A stretch of 64,000 bases of DNA. It comes from Amoebidium appalachense (lineage: Eukaryota; Ichthyosporea). The stretch covers positions 6,696,001-6,760,000 of the forward strand of contig CAVNZM010000011.1 in NCBI GenBank assembly GCA_963693365.1, in the 5' to 3' direction. The notes beneath the pieces were generated by a model, which was not told where the DNA came from, searched no databases, and worked only from the letters and a program-made list of their open reading frames with translations. A program made the position numbers and the translations under genes. Numbering within the stretch: the stretch's first letter is position 1; every line of letters begins with the position of its first letter. Shown in pieces: positions 22,794-45,678 of this stretch.

Positions 22794-24363
22794 ACACACA
22801 GACACAGTGTGACAGGCCCACACATCTTCTAGCACAAGCACACACATGCACAGAGCAAGAGAGACATCCCCTCCCCCCCCCCTCCTCCCCGCTCCCCCCT
22901 CCCTTCCACCCCCCCCCCCCCCCCCCCCCCCCCTTCCCCCTCCCCCCACCCACACATACACACGCACACCACACATATGCTCTATGGTATAGCACAGCCG
23001 TCATCTTTGAACAACTCACCACCTAACTAACGATACCCATTTTCCATCCTTTTTTTTCTTTCCGCTGCAGACACGTGGGGGTTCCGGTAACAACGGCTCC
23101 CCCTTACCCCCCAGCCCGCTTGCAAACAACCCGGACGTTTCCTCCGACAAAAGCGGCCGATCGGAATCCGAATCGGAATCATCCACCACCCCCCCTCTCG
23201 TAGGACGAATTAAATCGCACCGATCAACACGACCGAGTAATCTCTCCCTCCCGATCGTGGACACCGTCGAAAATCGATCGCAATCGGAGAATACTGATGC
23301 CGATCAACCAATAGAACGCGATATTAAGGCCCCTGTGGTATCCGCGATCAAATCGGTAGAGTTGGCCGGGGATAAGGGCTCACAGCAGACCGCTGCCGCA
23401 ACAGGAAAGACCCCACCAGATCCGGATTCCATTTCACAGTCATCCGAGAAATTCGATTCGTCGGCGACGGATTTGGGATTAGACAGCGTTACCGATTTTG
23501 CAAATTCCCCATTGGCCGCAAACATTCTCGCGCTTGCGCAAAACCGGAGCGCCTACGAAACTCCCGTCGTTGCTCCTATCAGCCCTAGGCTCTCCCAATC
23601 CGCCCCCATAACGTGGAGCGCAGAGGAGGTTTCCAAAGCGGCTTCGGCGGAATTTCGACGAGATCGCAGAGAGCAAATGGAAGTTTTACGCCAGAAATCC
23701 CTTACGCAGTTGGGACAAGGAAAAAGCGCGTGGGGGCTGCGCATGTTTACGAGCACAGGTTTAAGCAACGGCGGCGGGAGTCCCGTCGTGAGTTTTTCAA
23801 CGTCTCCTAACTCGAGTAGTGAGTTTCAGAAACCTTTCAGCAGTCTACATACCCCTTGTGTTAGTCCCGCGGGAAGCGTTTCTGGAAGCGCCCACGCGAG
23901 CCCTTCGTCGGAACGTTGCGTGGCGGCGCCGGCGGGCGCCGGCGGTGCGTGCGGTGGTGGAAGCAACGGGAGTGGGAGTCTTTCCTCAGGGAACATTTCT
24001 GTGGGAGGAGGAGGGGAAAACAGTGGTGGACCGGTGCGTCACAGTGGTAGCAAGAGAAGCATATGTACCGAACTTGCAAAGTCAATGACGCTGGGACTCA
24101 CAAAGAGCAGCTCTTTGGAAGATGTTGGTTTGGACGATACGAATTCGGACGGGGGGAGCTCAAAGGGAGGAGGGGATGATGGGATTTTGCGCGTCGTGAG
24201 CGTGAAGAGAAGCGTTACGTTCATGAAGCGGACCGCGGAAAAGCTTAGGAGTAGGTCTAAGGGGAACTCTACGGGAAGCCAGAACGGCGGCAGCGGGGGG
24301 ACTTCGGCGGCGGCGGCGGGACAGGGGGGAAGTGCGAGCGCGGTGAACATGTCTGCAAGTTGA
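16146..24363 (+). CDS. PDE9-like 3',5'-cyclic nucleotide phosphodiesterase with long Ser/Thr-rich tail
   Basis: Hydrolyses a cyclic nucleotide, by homology probably cGMP. Exons: 16146-16601, 17573-17710, 19055-19297, 19930-20109, 21534-22132, 23071-24363. The HD-type catalytic domain spans about residues 30-340: HNFNH at 100-104 (catalytic and metal-binding His), HD at 140-141, LATDMDLH ending at 215, metal Asp249 in CDLSNEARP, and invariant Gln300 in GQVGFIRF. The sequence parallels human PDE9A closely. Exon 5 as written stops at 21653 (378 aa). One extra C in its C7TC6 run would keep the frame open through a Ser/Thr/Pro-rich stretch into exon 6, giving about 969 aa. The tail has basophilic phosphosite-like motifs (KRSICTELAKS, VKRSVTFMKR) and no known domain. 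The in-frame TGA upstream of the ATG supports this start, though a 5' exon cannot be excluded. Exon 3 is flanked by partial copies of both its ends. Confidence 0.82.
17845..17955 (+). repeat. dispersed poly-C repeat, short form, diverged
   Basis: Starts CTGAGGATGGGCTCTGCGCA and continues with GTTGTCCGTCGTGAATGTGA and a CGTGCTCTGTAACG core. It is in phosphodiesterase intron 2, sense. Confidence 0.7.
18205..18800 (+). repeat. dispersed poly-C repeat, long form with cassette-exon-like segment
   Basis: About 1.3 units of the 452-bp element lie in phosphodiesterase intron 2, sense. The copy contains CTTCTTTCAG at 18347-18356, an 83-nt segment at 18357-18439 and GTAAGCACA immediately after. It ends at a C-run at 18785-18802. 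Confidence 0.85.
18868..18935 (+). repeat. copy of the phosphodiesterase exon 3 5' edge
   Basis: Beginning with the CAG acceptor, this segment repeats the first about 65 nt of exon 3 (19052-19117). It still encodes VRQLIHDLTLATDMDLHKTL in the same phase as the real VRQWIQDLILATDMDLHKTL. It runs into poly-C with no donor. Confidence 0.9.
19298..19484 (+). repeat. (GT)n tract starting at the exon 3 donor
   Basis: Intron 3 of the phosphodiesterase begins GTGTGTGTACG and continues as interrupted GT repeats for about 185 bp, so the donor is effectively the first repeat unit. Confidence 0.9.
19585..19655 (+). repeat. copy of the phosphodiesterase exon 3 3' edge
   Basis: Repeats 19238-19305 at about 95 percent identity by eye, including codons for YRWSDCLMEEF and GDMEK and the following donor GTGTGG. 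It lies about 350 bp downstream of the original. Confidence 0.92.
19718..19845 (+). repeat. dispersed poly-C repeat, short form
   Basis: GGATGGGCTCTACCTATAAT, then CTGCATTGTGTTGTCCGGTA, then AACTTCGTACTCTTTATC, then a C-run and A-run. It is in phosphodiesterase intron 3, sense. Confidence 0.75.
20311..20436 (+). repeat. (CA)n tract in phosphodiesterase intron 4
   Basis: Nearly pure CA repeats of about 125 bp with one ACAGAGAC interruption. Confidence 0.9.
21233..21280 (+). repeat. copy of the phosphodiesterase exon 5 5' edge
   Basis: GAGCGTCGCCATAGCAACTG then CAGTGTAGACAATT repeats the start of exon 5 at 21534-21568 with a few changes. It lies 300 bp upstream and the copy carries an in-frame TAG. 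The expected AG before it has become AC. Confidence 0.85.
22411..22470 (+). repeat. 30-bp tandem duplication
   Basis: Two adjacent copies of a 30-bp unit starting CTTTTCAGCCGATGTGCTTC, differing at one base. Each carries TTTTCAG, so each is also an acceptor-like sequence inside intron 5 of the phosphodiesterase. Confidence 0.9.
22580..22805 (+). repeat. (CA)n minisatellite with CACGTGGGCACGTGGA inserts
   Basis: Four copies of an insert containing CGTGGGCACGTGGA (about 22598, 22666, 22699 and 22732) are separated by (CA)n blocks of differing length. Each copy holds CACGTG palindromes. Confidence 0.85.
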
Positions 24364-25195
24364 TTTTAAACTTCTTTATTTTTTTAGATTAAAAGAAATC
24401 ATTCGTGATGGGCCTTTTATAGGAAGTAGTGGGTGGATGTGACTGTGTATAATTTAGAACAAAAATTTAGAACAGTTTGAAAACCATGAAGTGTGTGTGT
24501 GTTTTGGATAGGTATATTTGGGTTTGTGTGCTCTCTAAAAATATTTGGTAGGGTTGTAATCCTGAGGTGAAAGCTATAGAAATTTGATCATGTGTGGGGA
24601 GGATGAGTAAGCCTTTGGCAAAAGCTCGGTGTTTTGTTTGTGGTGTGTTTTTGACAATGTGCCTTTTTGTTTTTTCGTTTGTGTATGTTTGCACACACGC
24701 TGGTATGTGTTTGTGTGTGTTGCTCAGCGTACATTTGTGCTAAAGCGCCACCACGATAGTCGGTTGAAAGGTAGTTTAAGACCCACGTATAACTACTGGG
24801 TACCCTAGTAAATCAAACCCTTTTCCATTTTATTTTTTTTTTCCAAATTTGGCAGGTCACTAATATTCTTCGTGCATTCACCGCACTTGATATATCTGGA
24901 CGAACAGAAACGGCATGATTGCACGTAGCCAATACTTTGATTTTTCTAGTACGTATTATGTATTAGCCGCACTTGTCGCACTTAAGATTTTTTCCGAAGT
25001 TTGCTAGTAGGTGACACATTAGTCGCACTTAGGATATGTGTATATCTCACCGGGTGTGTATTCAAACAGCCACTCAAAGTACTTAGTGATAACTTGACGT
25101 ATTGGCATTCGTCTAAGCATTCATGATGATTGCTGCACACCAATTTCCACTAGCCCCACCCTTAACCCCCTCTCCACCCCCCCCCCCCCCCCCCA

Positions 25196-25284
<89 letters not shown>

Positions 25285-26144
25285 TCTCAAACCAGATACA
25301 GAGACGCACACACTTGCGCCCCCCCCCCCCCCCCCTCTCCCCCCGCCGTTTTTTTTCTTTTTTCTTTTTTTTTCTTGGAGGGGGGGGAGGGGCAAGGGAG
25401 GGGGGGGGGGGGGGGAAGCTCGAGGGGCCGGGCCTAGCAAGAAAGGGATCCGGAGTAGATAGGTATGTATTTTGGTGATGGTGCAGGTGGAGCGGCCGGA
25501 GGGCCCGCGGGGGGGGGGGGAGGGGGGGGAGTCTTGAGAGAGAGAGAGAGAAGGAGAGAGAGAGAGAAGGATGAGGGGCGGAGGGGATCCGGAGCACCCA
25601 AGTCCATACGCCGGAAGTCCCCGTGCACCTGATTGGACAAAACACAATCCGATGACGTAAAATCAGGGGAGAACGATTCGATCCCCAAGCGACATAAAGG
25701 GGCCGTCAGGCCCCTTTAGCGGGGGGGTTGAGGGGGTGCCGCCCCCCCATTTAGGGCCCAGACACACATAGGGTTGTGGTTATTGGGTTTATGTTTTTTA
25801 TTTTTGTAAATTATTATCAATTATTGTATTTTTTTAGCCGGTTATCATCCGATCTCCCTATACCTAGGGCTTCCTTCGTATAGACCTACCTCGATCCGGA
25901 GGCCTGGGGGAGTCGCTCGATGCCATTAATTTATTAGGGTGGGGGCGGGGGGGATGGGAGCTGAGGGAAGAGGCGAAGATAGGGGAGGTTGAGAAAACAG
26001 ATTTTGTGTGTGTTTGTGTGTGCGTGTGTGTGTGTGTGGTGGTGGTAGTGGGGGGGGGGCGGGAAGGGGAGGAGAAAGAATGGATACAGTGGAGCCTATT
26101 GCAATCATCGTTCCGGAGGAGATTGTGGTGACGGTGGTGGTGGT

Positions 26145-26188
<44 letters not shown>

Positions 26189-26319
26189 GGAGGGAGAGTG
26201 AGTAGCAAGCTAGCCGTAAACCATAAGTAGTAGTAACAAGTATAAAAAGGACACCCAAAAACTCGGAACATAAACGGACACAAGAAAGGCGGTTGGGGGA
26301 GAGCGGGTCCCAGGCGGGG

Positions 26320-26355
<36 letters not shown>

Positions 26356-26655
26356 GTGGGTGTAGGAGGAGGGCGGGACGGGAGGGGAAGGGGAAAAGGA
26401 AACAACAGTTACCAGAGAAAACCCACCCTTCCCCCTTCCCCCCCCCCCCCCCCCTCCCCGCACCCTTCCCTCCCTGTGTCCGTGACACCGCATCTCTTCA
26501 TCCTCTAATCCCCGACGGCTCTTATCCTCCCCCCCCCCCCCCCCCCCCCCCCTTTCACTCCCTCCTTCCCCCTTCCCTCCCCCTCCCCCCCCCCCTCCCC
26601 CCACACACACACATACATACACGCTGACATACACACACACAGACACACATACACA

Positions 26656-26730
<75 letters not shown>

Positions 26731-26834
26731 GCACCCCCCTTCCCCCCAAAACACACACAAGCCCCCCCCCCTCCCCCCCCCCCCCCCCCCCCCCCGCCCC
26801 CCCTACTCCGCGCGCACAGACACACACAACTTAC
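24364..26834. other. intergenic region between convergent PDE9-like gene and pol beta exon
   Basis: Positions 24364-25120 hold AT-rich unique sequence, presumably including the phosphodiesterase 3' UTR. The rest contains a (CA)n tract at 25196-25281, GA and G/C-rich low-complexity DNA, a short hairpin at about 25695-25715, long G-runs at 26144-26187 and 26321-26352 and (CA)n at 26640-26728. I looked on the minus strand for the next polymerase beta exon (helix-hairpin-helix and lyase lysine region) and did not find it. Confidence 0.55.
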
Positions 26835-26956
26835 CAATTGTTTTGCCTCCTTTCCAGACTCGATTTTGGTTGATTGAGCCATAATCGATTTGGCAGCTCT
26901 CTGGTAGACCGTGTACTTGTGAAGTCGACCCTCCAGCCTCTCGTACTCACCAAGCT
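26835..26956 (-). pseudogene. isolated exon of a DNA polymerase beta-like gene (8-kDa lyase domain)
   Basis: A 122-nt minus-strand exon with AG acceptor (26958-26957) and GTAAGT donor, phase 1 in and phase 0 out. It encodes 41 residues including LGEYERLEGRLHKYTVYQRA and KIESGKEAKQL. These match the first helices of the pol beta lyase domain (human [20 protein letters not shown] ... KIKSGAEAKKL, recalled). The following PGVGTKIAEKI-type exon with the Schiff-base lysine, and all polymerase exons, are missing downstream to 24364. I found no first exon upstream to 32618. It may be an orphan fragment, a rearranged gene, or a gene with very long introns broken by the window's assembly. Listed as pseudogene or partial for that reason. 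The exon itself is intact. Confidence 0.65.
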
Positions 26957-27311
26957 CTGTTTTTACACATGTTCGTTCTTAAAGTCATAATGGGCCAATA
27001 ATCTTCCTCATTTTAGATGTCAACGTAGACTTCAATCGTGCGCCTAGTTCTCCAACCTCTTGCATCCCCAAAAAAGCTGGTAAATTAGTGTTGGATTAAA
27101 GCTAATATAGACCAATCATCTGCCTTTTTACGTAATCCCCTCCAGCCTATCATATTCACAAAGTTCTGTTTATCCATGTGTGAAATAAAATTTTAAGGTT
27201 AAATTACCCCAATAATCTGCCTTCTTTTATAATCAGAGTAAACTTACATCGTGCGCTCAGCTGCAGCTTTCCTATCTCTTGCATCCCCTCCCCGCCCCCC
27301 CCCCCCTCCCC

Positions 27312-27344
<33 letters not shown>

Positions 27345-27655
27345 AAAAAAGGGAAACAATAAAAAAATAAAAATAAAAATAAAAAATTAATTCAGTGTTG
27401 GATTAGAGTTAATATAGATCAATCATCTGCCTTCTGCCGTACTTCCCTCCAGGCTCTCACGAGACCCCAAGTTCTATTTATCCACGTGGTAGTTAAAATT
27501 AAGATCAAAATTGGCCAGTAGTCTGCCTCCTTTAGAAGTCAGGGCGAACTTAAATCGTTCGCCGCTTAGTTCTCCGACCTCTTACAAGGTTCTCAAAAAC
27601 CGGTAGACCACTGACGTTGGATTAAGGCGATGTAGACTAATCGTCTGCCTTTTTA
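26925..27655 (-). repeat. three-unit tandem ladder of the pol beta exon 5' edge
   Basis: Units begin near 26925 (the real exon edge), 27131 and 27437. Each carries a version of CTCCAGCCTCTCGTACTCAC / CAAGCTCTGTTT on the plus strand. This is followed by a shared intron segment with GGCCAATAATC, TCGTGCGCC, TTCTCCAACCTCTTGCAT and GTTGGATTAAAG, and then CAATCATCTGCCTTTTTACG. Period is about 206-218 bp, with a 100-bp poly-C/poly-A insertion in the second unit. The copies are strongly diverged and no longer open. Confidence 0.8.
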
Positions 27656-28201
27656 CGAACCTTAAGTTTTAATGATTAAGCTGCCCGTTCAAACCTCCCT
27701 CCAACCCTTGCGGTGCATACAGTGCTCCATTTTCTCAACTGTCCGTAATTTATGTGACCAAAAGCCCAACTATCCATCAAAAGTTTATGTATCCAAAGCC
27801 ACCAGGCCAATCTCTTTAACTGTGTGATCGCGTAATTTTTGCCAGATCACACAAAATCGGGGCCATAAGTCCGACGAAATAAGCAAGTATGTTTTCTATA
27901 TATGTATGAGGATGATAGGAACCACTGGAGTCTGTATTAGAAAGGAATAAGATCATCACTGGCTTTATGCCGCCCCCTTCCCCCACCTTCCCCCCCTCCC
28001 CCCCCCCTCCCTACAAAAAAAAAAAGAAAAAAAAAAAACAAAAAAAAAACGACAATGGCATGACAAAGTGAACCGCTAAAGGGCTGCGGCAAGCATGTTA
28101 GTGCGTGTGTGGGTGACGCGGTTGTGTGTATATGTGGTAGTGGGTGGGTGAGTGAGGAGGTCTGGGCGGGTTAGTTGGTCGGATGGGGTGAGATGGTGAT
28201 G

Positions 28202-28267
<66 letters not shown>

Positions 28268-28763
28268 CGCACGCGTGCGTGCGTGCGTGTGGTGGTGGTG
28301 GCGGTGTGTGTGCGTGGGGGGGGGGGGGGGGGGGGGGGGGGAGGGAGGGGGGAAGGGGAGGGAGGTATCGAGGTACCTTCGAGAATGTCCGTGATCTGCT
28401 TGTTGTGGTTTGTGTGGGTGCAGACTTCGACCTGTTCATGCTCTGTTCAAGAAAGGGTTGAAGGGATTAATTTGACTTTTCACGCCATGACGTCATAAAT
28501 GTGTTTTATATATCATATATATATATATATATATATAGTATAAATGACTTCAGTCAGCAAATAGCTCATCGATCAATAGGAAACCTGCCCCGGCGACCGA
28601 GTGAAATGATTTTTTGCCCACATACACGACGATTAAAAATATAGGGGGGGTTTTGGAATAGAAGGTTGCACAGACAAGATTGTCTTTGAAATTCCGACCT
28701 TGTCGTTAAGTTCTCTAATATCCTTAAGGGAGCCATCTTTGTAGTGACTGAAATTATATATAG

Positions 28764-29046
28764 TGCAAGGGGGGTTCCTTTTAGAAATCCGGGTCGGGCT
28801 AGGCCCAAATGATTATAAAATTTAGGCTATATGATGGGCGTGATGCGCATCTAGCTTGACCCGAAAGGCCCAATACAATTGGCCTAAAAAAGTACTAATT
28901 AACTTGAAGGGGATTTCTTGTGGGCCAATTTATGGGCCACTTTGGGTCAGGCCAAAATGCTGTGTGGTGCGCATCTCGCAAATTATGAAGGGGAAATGTC
29001 TTTGGAGTCCGACCCGATCCGGATGTCTAAAAGAAACCCCTTTAAG
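28764..29046. mobile_element. foldback element with long imperfect inverted repeats
   Basis: The left arm starts AGGGGGGTTCCTTTTAGAAA and continues to TCCGGGTCGGGCT. It pairs with the right arm GAGTCCGACCCGATCCGGAT through CTAAAAGAAACCCCTTTAAGG. Inner segments GTGATGCGCATCT / TGCGCATCTCGC and TTGACCCGAAAGGCCCA / TGGGCCACTTTGGGTCA add further pairing. There is no coding capacity. Confidence 0.55.
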
Positions 29047-30169
29047 GTCTAGTCGGGATTATCAGCGTGACGACAATATAACGTCAACATGACAGCAGTG
29101 TGGAGCTCAGAGTCTCTCAACACACGACCGTTTTTTTATGCTATGAACGGCTTGCATATATATGGGCAATCTCCCTTTTTAGACATTGCCATATGAAGGA
29201 ATCCTAGAGTATTTTTTTTTACGTCCACTTAGAATCTTCTCGTTGAATAACTCAGTAAATCCAGTGATTATCTCCACAAGGCTGGCATCTGTGCATACGG
29301 TAAATATGATCATAACTATATGATTCGCCGCCCTTCTAATACAGCCTAATTTTATTCACTATAAATCCGAAAGAGTTACCAAAAATTTAAGTTTGGTTAC
29401 CTACGCGGGCGAGAAGTTGAATGGGTATGTGGTCGGGCTAGGGGGGGAAGGAGAGATGTAGCCGAAGCAAAAGCGATTCAGAGCTAGCATTATATGACCC
29501 GAAACGGGATAATTTATGATTATTCAATGATGGAATAAAGATCCATACCAAATCTAGAGGAAAAGAGAAAAAGGGAATGGAACGAGTAGGGTTAACTGTT
29601 TTAGCCACTTCAAAGATGGGGGAGGGGGGGGGGGGGGGGGGGGGGGAGAGGGGCATGGAGGGGGGGGGGGGGAGGGGGAGGGAGGGGGGAATATTTTCGA
29701 GTGAAACAAACTTTTTCCTTTTGCAGCTGTTGCATGTGGAGTTAAAGACTCCTCTTTTGATGCCTGTTTAGTGGCTATGGTGCGAAGAGCTAAAAATAGC
29801 CCAGGATGCACAGGGGGGCCAGGCAGCGGGAGGTGAATAGTGAAGGCAGCATGACGGACACTGGTGGCGTGAAATTCATAAGTACACTTTAAAATTTTAA
29901 CATGCATAATTACACTACCGGCTGAATTACTATATTGTGTATTCCAAACCACAACAAAATAAATATTAATGTATAAGTACACCACCATCTAAGTCCAAAG
30001 GTAAAAACCCCAACCAAGTTAATGTGTAGGCCTCCCCCCCCCCCCCCCTCCCCCTCCCCCCCCCCCCCCCCCCCCTCCCCTCCCCCCCCCCCCCCCCCCC
30101 TCCCCCCGGGGTTAAATTAGCCTATTATCAGTACATGTCGGGGGGAGGTTTGAGTTTTTTCCCCCTTTT

Positions 30170-30202
30170 TTCTTTCTTTCTTTCTTTCTTTCTTTTTCTT
30201 TT

Positions 30203-30273
<71 letters not shown>

Positions 30274-30382
30274 GGGGGGAGGGGGGATGTCATCTAACCA
30301 TGTGACATGTGCTAAGGTAAAGAAAGTAGGGTGGCTATGTCTGTGTGCGTACGGTAAGGAGAAAGAAGATGACATGCGGCTT

Positions 30383-30427
<45 letters not shown>

Positions 30428-30506
30428 AAAGGAGAGTGTGAGGGAGAAAGAAAGGTAGATTCGGAGAGGTTGAAATCAGGCGGGGAAGCACAAACGTGAA
30501 AATGTG

Positions 30507-30575
<69 letters not shown>

Positions 30576-30610
30576 CCACCCCCCCCCCACCCCCTCCCCC
30601 CCCGAGGGGG
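30170..30610. repeat. homopolymer cluster: poly-T, (GT)n, poly-G, poly-T, poly-C
   Basis: In order: pyrimidine tract ending in T-run, (GT)n at 30224-30257, G-run at 30258-30285, T-run at 30383-30419, and about 90 bp of almost pure C at 30510-30602. Intergenic. Confidence 0.9.
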
Positions 30611-32618
30611 GGAGGGGGAGGGGGTGGACCACGGCAAATTTGGAGAAAAAGTGTTAGATTGTGCGCACGAGTGGAACGAAAAAACACGGTCAAAGTATGC
30701 ATTTTGACCTCAAATAATTTTGGCCACACACCTGTAGTGCCTAATGAAACGACAGAACTTTTGTGGCCGCGAGGTGATGTTGGCATATGGTTCGTGAGTG
30801 ATCCCATACGGTCCATTGACATGCGCAGAAAAAGCTCAATAGCGGAAATGTGGATGCATGCGTAGGTGCCGAGAACTATGGCGGCGGAGGTATTTTTATG
30901 GAAAAGGAGGTGGGTGGGGGTTTGGGGGGGGGGGGGGGGGGGGGAGGGGAGGGGGGAAGAGGGGATGGGGAGGGGGAGAACCTTGTAAAGCCTCAATCGG
31001 CGGTCCCCGACTCAAAAATTTTCAGTAAGATCTGGTGATAGATCTAGAAAATGCAACTGAAGAAAAGAAAAAGATGAGGAAGCTGTGCCAAGAGCTCGTT
31101 CTACGTGGGGAGAAGGAGAACTGGCTGCTTTTTTTATATTTTTATTCAGTTACCAGTGGAAGGCTGGGCTCGTGAACGCTGTTAATCTTTACCTAGGTTT
31201 GGCATGTGCTCCAGCCATGCACGGTAATAATTCGAAGATTTGGCACGATTGAATAACATGCTACAAAGACAACTATTAGTAGCATTATTTTAGTTTTACA
31301 TTTCGTTTCTTTTACCTCCATGTCACATGAAAAGTACATGGAGGTAGTAATGTTCTAGATCTGGCTTCGTAATCTTCTTTCTCACAAAGCAAAGTTTGGG
31401 GACACCCACGAAAACCTCGAAAAACGGGGGTAAACCTTGCAACGAGACGGATTATCTTGATTGGTGGCCATTCACAAATAACCATTTTGGGAAATTTGAA
31501 GAGTTTGGATTGGACAGATACGCACCCGTATCATGAATGGAAAAAAAGGCGCAAAGAAGCAACAAGAGTTTGCAGAGACGGCAACTTTACAGAGGCAAGT
31601 TGAAGGGTGTTTGAACTCGAAGAGGAAGGGAAGTAAAAACATTGGTGAGGAGGAGAAAGCACAGTGTAAATAAAAGTTTTTGGTAGCTGATGCCATACGC
31701 CTTGTGCCTACCGCACGAGTCACGGTATAATTGTGTATGTAGCCAATGTGATACATTTAGTCATGCAGCTGGTTCACTTTCAGAACGTGGGTTGGTAGCA
31801 TGAAGCCTGATGAGGGTAGAAAGTAGCTCATAGAGTTATAAATATGCTTTTAACCTCTAATTCTAGCGAAAAAGTCCAGTTTTCCCCATCCTTTCAGAGC
31901 CTTTTCTTTCCTTGCCGCTCTCGACGTACGGTGGTTGTGACTTGGGTGTGTGGGTTGTGCGAAACTTATCGAATCGGGACGGTGTAATGACCCGATCACC
32001 CACAACACTATTCGGTTCGGTCTGCCCTATTAACCCTTTGTCCCAAGTTAGTGGCTATAAAGTGATACAGTTTTGCAACACAATAAAAAAGCATTTGAGC
32101 TAAGATACATAATTTGTATTTGGGCCATTATTTTTACTTCAATTGCACAAAAAACATGTGCTAACAAATAAGACAATGTTTACAAGGCGACCCAGTTTGG
32201 GTCTGGAGACATTCGAGTCATTCGACCCGAGCGGTTGGCCCGGCGGGAGAATTCAAGCCGGGGCTGTGTGACGTCACAGCCGAGGTCCACAAAACGATGT
32301 TCATGTGCACGTGCACACAAGTGAGCACTCAAAAAGAGAGGGAGAGAACGGAAGAGGAAAGAGGGAAAGAACACCAGTAGGCGGGTTTAGTGTTACTACT
32401 CTGAACTCCCTCATACACGTGCTCTTTATAGGGTCGTTGCATGACAAGCATCTACGCGTGGGAATCGTTTTTGGGAGCGGCAGAGTACTTAGGCGGTGGG
32501 ATTGTGCCTACCAAGAAACAAAACCTGACCTTCATTGCTTAGTCGCGGTTGCTCGGTTTTTACAAGCACTTTACTTATTGAAGAGATTTACAGTGTTTGT
32601 AAGGCAATACAAAGCAAG

Positions 32619-45139
<12,521 letters not shown>

Positions 45140-45169
45140 AATACCCAAATATGGTAAGCTGCACGCCTT

Positions 45170-45230
45170 TAACGGATTAGCAGAAAAACACGGTGGCCGC
45201 CAGAATAACGATTCATGGTAGTCACGCGCC
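45170..45230 (+). repeat. copy of the RPAC1 terminal coding end
   Basis: AGAAAAACACGGTGGCCGCC / AGAATAACGATTCATGGTA resembles 45119-45155, the last codons and stop region, at about 65 bp offset. It follows the stop codon and would be in the 3' UTR. Confidence 0.65.
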
Positions 45231-45647
45231 GTAACGGTTGGTTGGAGTGCAGAGCAAAAATGTGGAATTGGAATGTTCGAGCATGACGGGAAGTTGCCTT
45301 TTTTGGGCTGCTGCATCTATCATCTTTATGGCATTGGGTTATTATGGCTGTTTGTCGAGTACAATATACAGTAACTATTATTATAAAGAAGCACGGAGAG
45401 GTGTCTGGATCTATTTTGCACACAGTTTTTGTTTCGTTTTTCGTTTGTTGCTGTAGCGATCGATGTCTGTTTGTTTGCGCTCTCACGTGAGCATAGGTCA
45501 GTGTTTCGTGTGTTAGGAATAACTACCCGTATCGATAAGAGTGATCTTGAAGTTGAGCGGCAGGCGGGAGGGCGGGCGGGCGGGCGGGGGCGGGCAGGCA
45601 GTCGGGGGCGGGGGCGGGGGCGGGGACGGGGGCAGGGAGAGGGGTGT

Positions 45648-45678
<31 letters not shown>

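Larger units (their letters stand above)
27656..32618. other. intergenic region upstream of RPAC1
   Basis: Mostly unique AT-rich sequence. It includes (TG)n at 28205-28259, (AT)n at 28517-28538, a foldback element at 28764-29046, T/GT/G tracts at 30170-30285, a T-run at 30383-30419 and a nearly continuous C-run at 30510-30602. No gene is supported. A 47-codon plus-strand frame at about 31036-31180 (charged, with KKKMRKLC) is the only stretch that looked protein-like and it has no clear exon borders. Confidence 0.5.

Noticed and set aside
31036-31180. Charged plus-strand frame with EEKKKMRKLCQELVLRG
   Set aside because: An in-frame stop directly precedes it, there is no donor before its own stop, and it matches no neighbour gene.
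45238-45456. 72-codon hydrophobic frame after RPAC1
   Set aside because: There is no splice or start context, no family resemblance, and it overlaps the likely 3' UTR. Chance hydrophobic translation of T-rich DNA is sufficient.
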